From contig JAEOUL010000150.1 in the NCBI GenBank assembly GCA_016839345.1, positions 1-14,722 of the forward strand: DNA of 14,722 nt, written 5' to 3'. This DNA comes from Candidatus Thorarchaeota archaeon. Its GTDB lineage: Archaea; Asgardarchaeota; Thorarchaeia; Thorarchaeales; Thorarchaeaceae. How positions within the stretch are numbered: position 1 is the first letter of the stretch; every line of letters begins with the position of its first letter. This document shows, piece after piece, positions 1 to 6,059 of this stretch. The notes under the pieces are model-generated. The model did not search any database and was not told the DNA's origin. It was given only the letters and a program-made list of their open reading frames with translations. Made by a program: the position numbers and the translations under genes.

Positions 1-2
1 AG

Positions 3-437
3 AAGAAGCCGAAACAAATATCGAAAAGAATCAGAGAGAACGCAAAACTCATTGTTGTCGTAGCGATTCTAATGGGAGTTTCCTTCTATATGGGATTAGC
101 AACTCCCCGGACTTTTTCCATACCAATCAATTTGTCAGGAGCTTTGACCTTAGGTTTGCAATTTAGTACAACAGTAACCTACGGTCCGTTCCACACGGGC
201 GTTCGTATAACATTCGGTGTTACCGCAACATCACATACTTGGAATGTGGATATCATGGACCTTGGAGGTACACCTCTGACCACGCTCTTTAGTTCGGATA
301 CTGGAACCTTTGCTACTGCTTGGTTGTTTGCACCCAGTGGTGTTTTCATTCAAATCCGAGCAGATACATCTTTTCCGACCAGCATGAATTTAGATGGTAC
401 ACTATCAATCACATCGAGTCGATTCCCCTTCATCTAA
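3..437 (+). CDS. Membrane-anchored extracytoplasmic protein, 5'-truncated by window edge
   Basis: The reading frame is open from the first bases of the window to a TAA at 435-437, so the gene begins upstream; the internal ATG at 72 is probably not the start. The visible part opens with a basic stretch (KKPKQISKRIREN), then one hydrophobic helix (KLIVVVAILMGVSFYMGLA), then about 110 residues rich in Thr, Ser, Gly and Phe with alternating hydrophobic residues, as in a beta-sandwich. This suggests a short cytosolic tail or signal anchor and a small domain outside the membrane. I recognise no family. The stop lies 14 bases before hairpin A, which probably ends its transcript. The reading frame is well supported; the function is unknown. 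Confidence 0.6.
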   Translation, partial: KKPKQISKRIRENAKLIVVVAILMGVSFYMGLATPRTFSIPINLSGALTLGLQFSTTVTYGPFHTGVRITFGVTATSHTWNVDIMDLGGTPLTTLFSSDTGTFATAWLFAPSGVFIQIRADTSFPTSMNLDGTLSITSSRFPFI

Positions 438-451
438 ATGGAAAACAAGTA

Positions 452-479
452 GAGCTGGAGGTCGCCAGACCGCCAACTC
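452..479. terminator. Hairpin A (GAGCTGG family) between convergent genes
   Basis: Outer stem GAGCTGG pairs with CCAACTC (one C-A mismatch); inner stem GGTC/GACC closes on the loop GCCA. It lies 13 bases from the stop of the decayed DUF35 tail at 493 and matches hairpins B, C and D in position. It stands between the + gene ending at 437 and the - gene ending at 584, so a bidirectional terminator role is likely. On the minus strand a short TTGTTTTCC stretch follows. Confidence 0.55.
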
Positions 480-492
480 ATCTATTCAGATG

Positions 493-582
493 CTATCTCA
501 TACTCTTGACACATTGATAGACTGGTGCGCAGAGCTCCTTCCTACGCTTTTTCTTCGCAATCATTGGGCTGGTTTTCCACAC
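493..582 (-). pseudogene. Decayed 3' end of a DUF35 gene (tail copy A)
   Basis: Aligned by eye without gaps to 5392-5481, the 3' end of the intact DUF35 gene, about 67 of 90 bases match. The minus strand still reads as 29 codons plus TAG with no internal stop, and keeps KELCAPVY and VKSM where the intact protein has KELCAPVY and VKTM. Nothing of the zinc ribbon or OB fold is present, so it cannot make a DUF35 protein. The tail begins one base after the TGA of the CPBP-like gene (584-586) and runs into hairpin A. It is one of three such copies; see findings. It may now serve only as 3' untranslated sequence and terminator for the gene upstream. Confidence 0.8.
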
Positions 583-583
583 A

Positions 584-1321
584 TCATCCAAAGACAAGTA
601 AGAATGGTAGAATCGAATATCCACTGAAGAGTACTCCGGCAATATTGAGGTAGACATGGATGATACCAAGAGGCCACATACTACCAGTTCTGCGGTATAG
701 GAAAATGTAACCTATAGGAATGATGAATTGGATGATGAAGAACAGTTCAGTGAAAATGAACAAGTAATTACTCTCTAGCAAGAACTTAGCCCAGAATAGA
801 ACATGAATCATCCCTATCAGCACGATATAGAGAGCTCCACCTATGAACACCATCACTGTGCGTTTCCGTCCTTCCTTGTAGTATTCTGCAAATGAGTCAA
901 AGGTATAGAGCCAAATCAACTGCTCAGAGAAAGCATTGATTGGTGCCCAGACAATCAGTGTCAGAATCCAACCAATGGGATTGAGAACCTCAAATCTAAT
1001 CAAAGTGAACCAGGATGTTATGACTAGGATAGTCTGAAGGATGAGAAGAACTCCAAACAGTGGAATAGCATAGCTCCTGAACTGTTCTCGTATCTTTCCC
1101 CATTGGATCTTATAGTCAAGACTTCCACGACGCCATCTCACAATTAGAATCGCAAAGAGGCCATAGTAAATGAGCATCGGTAGAAGAGCACCAGTGAAGT
1201 CGAAGAGATATCCAGCAACTAGGGGGAGGACAAGTGCTGCTGTAATTGCTAGGATAAGATCTAGTGACTTGGGTTGATATGTTTCAAAGACATGGTCAGT
1301 AGCCAAAGGAAAACCCCACAA
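584..1321 (-). CDS. CPBP-family (CAAX protease/Abi-like) polytopic membrane protein
   Basis: A 245-residue protein with six to eight hydrophobic segments. The arrangement fits the CPBP family of intramembrane glutamic proteases: motif 1 at residues 129-141 (NAFSEQLIWLYTF), a histidine in a membrane helix at H173 (GMIHVLFW), and HVYLN with H222 and N226. Active members carry EExxxR in motif 1; here only E133 remains (E133-Q134, and no Arg at the usual place), so catalytic activity is doubtful. No ATG is available near the 5' end. The frame can start at TTG 1321, but it is open further upstream and no clear ribosome site is seen, so the N-terminus is uncertain. The stop lies against decayed DUF35 tail A, which with hairpin A would form the 3' end of the transcript. 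Roles in protein processing or membrane homeostasis are family-level guesses only. Confidence 0.7.
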   Translation of the reverse strand: MWGFPLATDHVFETYQPKSLDLILAITAALVLPLVAGYLFDFTGALLPMLIYYGLFAILIVRWRRGSLDYKIQWGKIREQFRSYAIPLFGVLLILQTILVITSWFTLIRFEVLNPIGWILTLIVWAPINAFSEQLIWLYTFDSFAEYYKEGRKRTVMVFIGGALYIVLIGMIHVLFWAKFLLESNYLFIFTELFFIIQFIIPIGYIFLYRRTGSMWPLGIIHVYLNIAGVLFSGYSILPFLLVFG

Positions 1322-1387
1322 AATATTAACTATCGTGAATATTCTTCTGTTATAGGGTTTGCGATATGAAACATTAATCCAGTAGAA

Positions 1388-1407
1388 GAGCTGGCAGGAG
1401 CCTGCTC
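1388..1407. terminator. Hairpin B (GAGCTGG family)
   Basis: GAGCTGGC and GCCTGCTC pair over eight positions with one central T-T mismatch, around the loop AGGA. Total length is 20 bases, like hairpins C and D, and it lies 13 bases from the stop of tail copy B at 1421. It follows tetR on the minus strand and is the likely 3' end of that transcript. Confidence 0.5.
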
Positions 1408-1420
1408 ATTGAATTGGGGT

Positions 1421-1454
1421 TTATTTCATGGACCTGACCCATTCGTAGACTGGA
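1421..1454 (-). pseudogene. Decayed last 11 codons of a DUF35 gene (tail copy B)
   Basis: The minus strand reads PVYEWVRSMK and TAA, against PVYEWVKTMK in the intact DUF35 protein; 27 of 34 bases match 5392-5425. On its own this would be too short to trust, but it has the same orientation and the same 13-base spacing to a 20-base hairpin as copies A and C. The tetR stop (1458-1460) lies three bases from its edge. Confidence 0.65.
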
Positions 1455-1457
1455 GTT

Positions 1458-2102
1458 TTATATTGGCAATTCAATCCTAAACAGCCGGATGAAAAGTTCT
1501 ACTAGGTAGTTTAGAAAATCCTTATGACTGGAAAATGGGTTACCAGCATAGAAAATGTAGCGATGGACAAGCAAGTCAATAATGTTTGTTTTGATAATCA
1601 TTTCTTTTTCACTGAGAGGTTCTTTAATTATTTCATACTTCCTAAGCTCGGCAATAATTGGATTCAGATTCAACACTTGCTGTGACCAATTTATCAAATC
1701 TTCAAAAACCGAAGGATCTGCTAGCATAGCAATTTCTAATGCGCGGATGAATTTTGAATTCTTCATATGTCCATCCACAACAAACTCAATCATTTGATAG
1801 ATGAATTCTCGCAAGGATTGAGAAGATGGTGGTTGATCCTTTGAGGTTAGGGGTATGGACAGGCTTTGCTGCTCCTCAGCAGCCATAAAAGCAACCTGAC
1901 TGTCAAGGATTAGTTGACGTAAAATATCAACTTTGCCGCGCGGGAAATACTTGTAGACTAGTCCAACACTGACATTTGCGCGTTGCGCGATCAATTTATT
2001 GGTCGTTTCCAAATATCCATAGGATTCTACCAGAGACATAAAGGTCCTCTTAATTTGCATTATCTTCTGTTGTTTATTTCTCGTACGACGTCTACCAGCC
2101 AT
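1458..2102 (-). CDS. TetR-family transcriptional regulator
   Basis: A 214-residue protein. Residues 1-60 form the classic TetR_N DNA-binding domain: basic N-terminus, then the helix-turn-helix at about 31-52 (TTNKLIAQRANVSVGLVYKYF) and a KVDIL segment that begins the linker helix. The rest is helical and ligand-binding in this family, with no specific similarity that I recognise. The start is ATG 2102; a TATA-like TTTTATAAG about 25-34 bases upstream and the lack of a ribosome site suggest a leaderless or nearly leaderless transcript. It is divergent from an alpha/beta hydrolase gene, and the 290-base spacer holds two copies of a palindrome, so it most probably represses the hydrolase, with an inducer linked to the hydrolase substrate. 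The ligand is unknown. The gene ends three bases from decayed DUF35 tail B. Confidence 0.9.
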   Translation of the reverse strand: MAGRRRTRNKQQKIMQIKRTFMSLVESYGYLETTNKLIAQRANVSVGLVYKYFPRGKVDILRQLILDSQVAFMAAEEQQSLSIPLTSKDQPPSSQSLREFIYQMIEFVVDGHMKNSKFIRALEIAMLADPSVFEDLINWSQQVLNLNPIIAELRKYEIIKEPLSEKEMIIKTNIIDLLVHRYIFYAGNPFSSHKDFLNYLVELFIRLFRIELPI

Positions 2103-2127
2103 GTTTTTTGATGAGAGAGGGATATCT

Positions 2128-2136
2128 TATAAAAGA
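2128..2136 (-). promoter_or_regulatory. TATA box candidate of the tetR gene
   Basis: The minus strand reads CTTTTATAA here, 26-34 bases before the ATG at 2102. At the usual archaeal spacing, transcription would begin near 2105, giving a leaderless message. Confidence 0.5.
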
Positions 2137-2283
2137 CTCTGGAAACCTGAATAAGTTTTCAAAAATAATCGAAATCAAAATTACATTTTGACGCTTCTGA
2201 GCTTTGGAATCCCTTAATTCATATTCAAGAATACAAAGAGGGAACTACTTAGCTTCGGTGTCAGGCAATCTTGGTTGAACACG

Positions 2284-2304
2284 TTAGTGACGATGCGTCA
2301 TTAA
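2284..2304. promoter_or_regulatory. Palindromic operator 1 (probable TetR-family site)
   Basis: TTAGTGACG and CGTCATTAA flank a three-base centre (ATG); eight of nine arm positions pair. It is the same site as operator 2, with centres 53 bases apart (about five helical turns, so on the same face of the DNA). A TTAAAAAG stretch overlaps its right edge. Confidence 0.75.
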
Positions 2305-2336
2305 AAAGCGTTAAATGTAGTCGGTTTCTCTTTCTC

Positions 2337-2357
2337 TTAGTGACGAGGCGTCACTAA
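2337..2357. promoter_or_regulatory. Palindromic operator 2 (probable TetR-family site)
   Basis: TTAGTGACG, centre AGG, CGTCACTAA: a perfect 9-bp inverted repeat, typical in size for a TetR dimer site. It touches the TATA-like sequence of the hydrolase gene, so a bound regulator would block TBP/TFB binding. Confidence 0.85.
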
Positions 2358-2368
2358 AATACTATAAT
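2354..2368 (+). promoter_or_regulatory. TATA region of the hydrolase gene
   Basis: CTAAAATACTATAAT lies 25-39 bases before the ATG at 2393 and overlaps the end of operator 2. Two TATA alternatives (CTAAAATA or ACTATAAT) cannot be separated by eye; transcription would start between about 2380 and 2392. Confidence 0.5.
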
Positions 2369-2392
2369 CTTCAGTAGAAATAGGTGAACAAA

Positions 2393-3550
2393 ATGTCTTC
2401 ATTATTAAGAGGCTTGATGACCAGACTACCTGATAAATGGCAAGACAAACTAATGGCCAAAGTAATTTCGAGTGGGAAATGGAAAGGTGCCCCTACTTTT
2501 CAGATGTTATTCCAGTCTATGGAACTGATGGGTGGAAACAAGTCTGATATAGTGAAAATATTCTCAGAATCGAAGGATCTGGGCATAGACTTTCGTGAAC
2601 ACGCCCGCCAAGTTGCCAAAGAGCGAAAAGAGGCAGGTTCTGAAGCAGAAAAGAAGGGCGATTATAAACAAGCAATCATTGAATATCAACATGCCGTAGT
2701 CAGTTACTTCCTTGCAGATTGGGTAACCTATGAAGAAGACCTGATTCTCGAAAACTACGACGATTTGCTGGAAATTTCTGAAAAAATCAATTCACTGTCA
2801 GATCCACCTGTAGAACATGTCAAGATCCTATGGAATGATGATTATCTTTATGGTAGACTACGGGTTCCGGAGATGACAACATCCAACGATGGATATCCTG
2901 CTATTCTTCTAACACAAGGCAATGATACTGTAAAGGAAACCCTTCGCTTTATAGAAGAAGCAGCCTTGAACAAAGGAATTGCAATTTTGAACATCGACCA
3001 ACCCGGATGGGGTGAATCGCGATATCATGGAGTACTGAACAAGAATTTTGAAGAGCTCGGTACATTCACAAACAAATGCGTAGATTTCTTATTGAACCAT
3101 CCTAATCATTCCTTTAGACAAGTGGGAGCACTCGGATTTAGCGGCGGGGCATTAATGTCTGCTGTGATGGCTTCTTTTGATGCGCGAATTGTGTCAATTG
3201 CCATGGTGGGAGCTGCATTAGTCAAATTGGATAAGGTTGTAAAACGAATGCCTGCCATTCAGAGAAGGCAAATCACTAAGCACACTGGAATCGTGGACCA
3301 AAATGAAATTTTCAAAAGATTGAAGGCATATGATTTTGAATCAATGCTACCAAAAATAAAGGTCCCCTCGTTAATCGTGCATGGGGAAGAGGACAGCCTC
3401 GCACCTGTTGAAGGTGTCCGTCAAATTGTGAAGTTTTTTGGAGGTCCTGTTGATCTCAATATAGTCCCGCAAGGGGATCACATGTGTTCTGACACATTGA
3501 TTGAAAGAGAACTTCCTTTGATAATGGATTGGTTTCTTGAGAAGCTCTGA
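2393..3550 (+). CDS. Alpha/beta hydrolase, FrsA/esterase-like, with helical N-terminal domain
   Basis: A 385-residue protein. Residues 1-135 are helical and include a TPR-like stretch (AEKKGDYKQAIIEYQHAV); residues about 145-385 form the alpha/beta-hydrolase fold. The catalytic triad is visible: nucleophile Ser250 in GFSGG, Asp334 in HGEEDSLAP, His363 in GDHMCSD; IDQPGWGES is the strand-loop that helps form the oxyanion hole. Architecture and length resemble FrsA/DUF1100-type hydrolases, whose substrates are mostly esters; the substrate here is unknown. A GTG at 2384 would add three residues, but GGTGA at 2383-2387 is then better read as the ribosome site for ATG 2393. Two TetR-type operators sit directly upstream, so expression is probably induced by a small molecule through the divergent regulator. 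Hairpin C follows the stop by 16 bases. Confidence 0.85.
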   Translation: MSSLLRGLMTRLPDKWQDKLMAKVISSGKWKGAPTFQMLFQSMELMGGNKSDIVKIFSESKDLGIDFREHARQVAKERKEAGSEAEKKGDYKQAIIEYQHAVVSYFLADWVTYEEDLILENYDDLLEISEKINSLSDPPVEHVKILWNDDYLYGRLRVPEMTTSNDGYPAILLTQGNDTVKETLRFIEEAALNKGIAILNIDQPGWGESRYHGVLNKNFEELGTFTNKCVDFLLNHPNHSFRQVGALGFSGGALMSAVMASFDARIVSIAMVGAALVKLDKVVKRMPAIQRRQITKHTGIVDQNEIFKRLKAYDFESMLPKIKVPSLIVHGEEDSLAPVEGVRQIVKFFGGPVDLNIVPQGDHMCSDTLIERELPLIMDWFLEKL

Positions 3551-3566
3551 AAATGGAAACAATAGA

Positions 3567-3586
3567 GAGCTGGTATAAACCAGCTC
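3567..3586. terminator. Hairpin C (GAGCTGG family)
   Basis: Perfect 8-bp stem GAGCTGGT/ACCAGCTC with the loop ATAA. It follows the hydrolase stop by 16 bases and lies 13 bases from the stop of tail copy C. The bases before it on the + strand (AAATGGAAACAA) closely match those before hairpin A (AAATGGAAAACAA), so the repeat extends past the hairpin. Confidence 0.65.
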
Positions 3587-3599
3587 ACTTTACCAAGAG

Positions 3600-3673
3600 T
3601 TACTTCATGGATTTGACCCATTCATAGACAGGTGCGCAGAGTTCCTTCATGCGCTCTTTCTCGGGGCTCATTG
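3600..3673 (-). pseudogene. Decayed 3' end of a DUF35 gene (tail copy C)
   Basis: About 63 of 74 bases match 5392-5465 without gaps. The minus strand encodes SPEKERMKELCAPVYEWVK followed by SMK and TAA, nearly identical to the end of the intact DUF35 protein. Similarity stops at about 3673; the frame stays open a further 25 or so codons but that part does not resemble DUF35. It is the best preserved and the nearest of the three copies to the intact gene. It lies antisense to any 5' extension of the NosD-like gene, which is a reason to reject a start at 3649 for that gene. Confidence 0.85.
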
Positions 3674-3722
3674 AACCCATAGCGCTTAATACCACTCCAT
3701 CCCAATTATGCAAACGCGTGAA

Positions 3723-3728
3723 GGAGAG
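3723..3728 (+). promoter_or_regulatory. Ribosome binding site that fixes the NosD-like gene start
   Basis: GGAGAG lies 7-9 bases before ATG 3736. Starting there gives MRRWKDYQ followed at once by a hydrophobic signal segment. The in-frame ATG at 3649 would add 29 residues encoded by the decayed DUF35 tail and its flank, and would bury the signal. Confidence 0.75.
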
Positions 3729-3735
3729 ATGTTTG

Positions 3736-5370
3736 ATGAGAAGATGGAAGGATTACCAATGTTTTGCAATTTCTTTGATGTTCATTCTAATAATTAGTAG
3801 TGTGTTTGTAATTGGTGAAAATGAAAGAAATTTTGTTTCTGACATGGAAGAGAAACAATCGAAAATCACGTTTATACCTCATGTCCCCATAGTAATTGAT
3901 GGAGACACAAATTTCTCTGTTACAGCCGCAAATGAAGGATGGCTTGGTGATGGTTCAGCAGAAAATCCGTATATTATCGATGGTCTTGAAATCGATGTTG
4001 ATGGTGGTGAAGGTGACTGTATCAACATCATCAACACACGGGTCAACTTCACAATCAGTAACTGCGTTCTTATAGGTGCAAATACAACAGCAGGTGCAGG
4101 GGTCAACTTGAAGAATGTCACCAATGGCAATCTGATAGGAAACACGCTTTCGCACTCACAACAAGCCTTCTATTTCAATCATTCCAGCTTTATTCTAATG
4201 AAGAGCAACACCATCACAGACTGTCGTTATAGCATCCAGATGCTCTCTTCGTCCGACAACATCATTATCGACAATAATGTTTCACAAAATTCCAGAGGGA
4301 TCCAGCTTCTGCTCAGTTCAGACTATAACACAGTGGTCAACAACACATTCACCAACAGTTTTCGGGGCATAACTCTCTATGAGAGTGATTACAACATCAT
4401 TACAAATAACACCATTTCATTGAATGACCAAGGAATCAACATTATTGATGAAAATAGCAATCATAATGAGATTCGGTGGAACGTATTTTGGAACAATGTT
4501 GAAAGTGGCATCGAATCCAACAGCACTAATATTTTCGACAGTAACTACTGGTCAGACTATACTGGCACAGATGTTGACCTTGACAAGATTGGGGACACAC
4601 CCTATTATAGCTGGGTTAATCTCACTGACAACCATCCTCTAATGCTTTTACCAAACGGGCTTGCGTTTGAGTGGTTAGAAACCCCAACTGACCAACTTGT
4701 CGAGTATGGCTCTAGACTGAATTACACATTGCATTGGAGGGTCTACTCTCTCTTGACATACCCCTTATGGCTCAATGACACGTTTAACTTTGAGCTACTT
4801 GAGGATGGCAGTTTTGTATCAGTGTGTCCATTACCTGTAGGTGAGTATGGAGTAAAGATTGAATTCAGTGATGGTTATGGTAACATATTGGAAGGTGTCT
4901 TCACTGTGAGTGTTAGAGATACAACATCGCCTGCCTGGGCCATGGAACCTACGAACCAGTCAATTCTTCATGGTGCCGAGTTGGACTTTCAAATAACAGC
5001 CTGGGACTTGTCAGGCATAGACCATTGGGTCATGAATGATACTACTCATTTCACCATTAGCTATACGCATTATCCCGGTGGTAGTACAGCCCGTATCATA
5101 AACATCTCACTTCTGGAACCAGGATCTTACGGTCTTAACTTGACAGTATATGACCCATATGACAACTACAGCTCCGTTAGTTTCTACTTTACAGTTCTCG
5201 ACACCTCGGCTACTACAACATTGCCAACAACATCACCTACAATAACCCCAACCCCCAGCGGTGTCGACCCTATACTGACACTTCTAATGGGAACTGGGAT
5301 TGGCGCTATCGCAGTAGTTATCGTTTTCATGGTGATGTATAGAAAAAAATTAGGAGTGAGCTGGTCTTAA
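3736..5370 (+). CDS. NosD-like parallel beta-helix surface protein with C-terminal membrane anchor
   Basis: A 544-residue protein. Residues about 9-27 form a signal peptide or signal anchor after MRRWKD. Residues 48-90 carry the motif common before archaeal NosD-type domains (DGDTNF, AANEGWLGDGSAENPYIIDG). About 95-275 holds repeated beta-helix rungs of the form SSxNxIxxNxxxxNxxGI. At 276-290, GTDVDLDKIGDTPYY is the usual end of this module. Residues 310-490 look like two Ig-like beta-sandwich domains, then a Thr/Pro-rich stalk (about 493-510), a membrane helix (about 512-534) and the tail YRKKLGVSWS. Many NxS/T sites fit glycosylation outside the cell. The family name comes from the periplasmic NosD protein, but in archaea such proteins are general surface proteins; a role in copper or nitrous-oxide metabolism should not be assumed. 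The stop codon lies inside hairpin D. Confidence 0.85.
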   Translation: MRRWKDYQCFAISLMFILIISSVFVIGENERNFVSDMEEKQSKITFIPHVPIVIDGDTNFSVTAANEGWLGDGSAENPYIIDGLEIDVDGGEGDCINIINTRVNFTISNCVLIGANTTAGAGVNLKNVTNGNLIGNTLSHSQQAFYFNHSSFILMKSNTITDCRYSIQMLSSSDNIIIDNNVSQNSRGIQLLLSSDYNTVVNNTFTNSFRGITLYESDYNIITNNTISLNDQGINIIDENSNHNEIRWNVFWNNVESGIESNSTNIFDSNYWSDYTGTDVDLDKIGDTPYYSWVNLTDNHPLMLLPNGLAFEWLETPTDQLVEYGSRLNYTLHWRVYSLLTYPLWLNDTFNFELLEDGSFVSVCPLPVGEYGVKIEFSDGYGNILEGVFTVSVRDTTSPAWAMEPTNQSILHGAELDFQITAWDLSGIDHWVMNDTTHFTISYTHYPGGSTARIINISLLEPGSYGLNLTVYDPYDNYSSVSFYFTVLDTSATTTLPTTSPTITPTPSGVDPILTLLMGTGIGAIAVVIVFMVMYRKKLGVSWS

Positions 5371-5377
5371 CCAGCTC
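5343..5377 (-). terminator. Hairpin D and T-run, terminator of the thiolase-DUF35 operon
   Basis: The stem TGAGCTGGT/ACCAGCTCA (5357-5378, nine pairs, loop CTTA on the + strand) follows the DUF35 stop by 14 bases; on the minus strand it is followed by seven T (5349-5343). This is the intact member of the hairpin family. On the other strand the last codons and the TAA of the NosD-like gene lie inside it, so it separates two convergent genes with no spare sequence. Confidence 0.75.
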
Positions 5378-5391
5378 ATTATGTTATGTTT

Positions 5392-6057
5392 CTACTTCAT
5401 TGTCTTGACCCATTCATAGACCGGAGCACAGAGTTCCTTCATACGCTCCTTCTCTGGGTTCATTGGTCCGGGTTTCCAGCCGTCAGCTGGCTCAAACCAG
5501 AAGTCAGTGACAGTACCCTGCCGTTGATTCTTTGGCTTCCAGACAACCTTCACTGGCATCCCAAACTCTGTGTCCCATGGGTCGATACCTCTGAGCTCGT
5601 TTGCGATTGCAGTCTTGCAGCCATCAACAATGACATAGGCAAGAACGAAGGGGAGTCGCTTCAAATAGCTCTTTCCGCTCCACCCAGCAATGGTCCAAGT
5701 ATGCACAATTCCTTCTTCTTTAAGTTTGATCCAATCCGATTTCTCAAGATTGCAGTCAAGATTCCAACAATTCACCCTCGGTGGGAAGAACTTATCTCCA
5801 CACTTTGGACACTTGGTACCCCAGAACTCTCCATCAACAAAGCCTTTACCGAGCTTCGAAACCTCTGCATACTTCCAGTAGTATAGCTGATCATAATGCA
5901 GATAGACCTTGAACTGTTCTTCTTTGGAATCCCAATCATAGCCCATAAACCCGATACCGGTTTCTTTGACATCGCCACGGAACTCATCCGAGTGCTTGTC
6001 ATCCCACTCTACATCACTGTGGCCAGGAATCTTATGCATGCGTTTGTCCTTAGTCAT
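5392..6057 (-). CDS. DUF35 OB-fold protein with rubredoxin-like zinc ribbon, thiolase partner
   Basis: A 221-residue protein. Residues 1-75 form an N-terminal part (LHYDQLYYWKYAE and flanks) longer than in minimal family members. The zinc ribbon is CPKC (C83, C86) and CWNLDC (C97, C102); an OB fold follows at about 105-185 (GIVHTWTI, RLPFVLAYVIVDG, GMPVKVVW). A C-terminal extension (DGWKPGPMNPEKERMKEL and on) is the part duplicated elsewhere in the window. ATG 6057 is preceded by AAGGAGG (6068-6074), which lies within the 3' end of the thiolase gene; the genes are two bases apart and surely co-transcribed. DUF35 proteins form complexes with thiolase-fold enzymes, in archaea binding CoA and linking thiolase to HMG-CoA synthase, in bacteria acting with thiolase-like aldolases. 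No HMG-CoA synthase gene lies here. Family assignment is firm; the reaction is not. Confidence 0.9.
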   Translation of the reverse strand: MTKDKRMHKIPGHSDVEWDDKHSDEFRGDVKETGIGFMGYDWDSKEEQFKVYLHYDQLYYWKYAEVSKLGKGFVDGEFWGTKCPKCGDKFFPPRVNCWNLDCNLEKSDWIKLKEEGIVHTWTIAGWSGKSYLKRLPFVLAYVIVDGCKTAIANELRGIDPWDTEFGMPVKVVWKPKNQRQGTVTDFWFEPADGWKPGPMNPEKERMKELCAPVYEWVKTMK

Positions 6058-6059
6058 CT

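Noticed and set aside
72..437. Complete gene starting at ATG 72
   Set aside because: The frame is open to the window edge and the basic region plus membrane helix begin before this ATG, so the gene is a 3' part, not a complete small gene.
3649..3735. Longer start for the NosD-like protein
   Set aside because: The extra 29 residues would be encoded antisense to the decayed DUF35 tail and its flank, would hide the signal peptide, and ATG 3736 has its own GGAGAG site.
3736..5370. Role in nitrous-oxide reductase maturation (NosD)
   Set aside because: The beta-helix family name alone does not support it; there are no nos neighbours, and archaeal surface proteins with this module are numerous.
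440..5480. Insertion sequence or integron explaining the repeated tails
   Set aside because: No transposase, integrase or terminal inverted repeats were seen, and the repeats carry recognisable codons of a resident gene. Integration at gene ends remains a hypothesis only.
5386..5886. Open frame of 166 codons on the + strand, antisense to the DUF35 gene
   Set aside because: It mirrors the codons of a clear DUF35 gene, has no recognisable domain, and starts inside the terminator region. The same holds for + strand frames antisense to the thiolase, pmbA and tldD genes.
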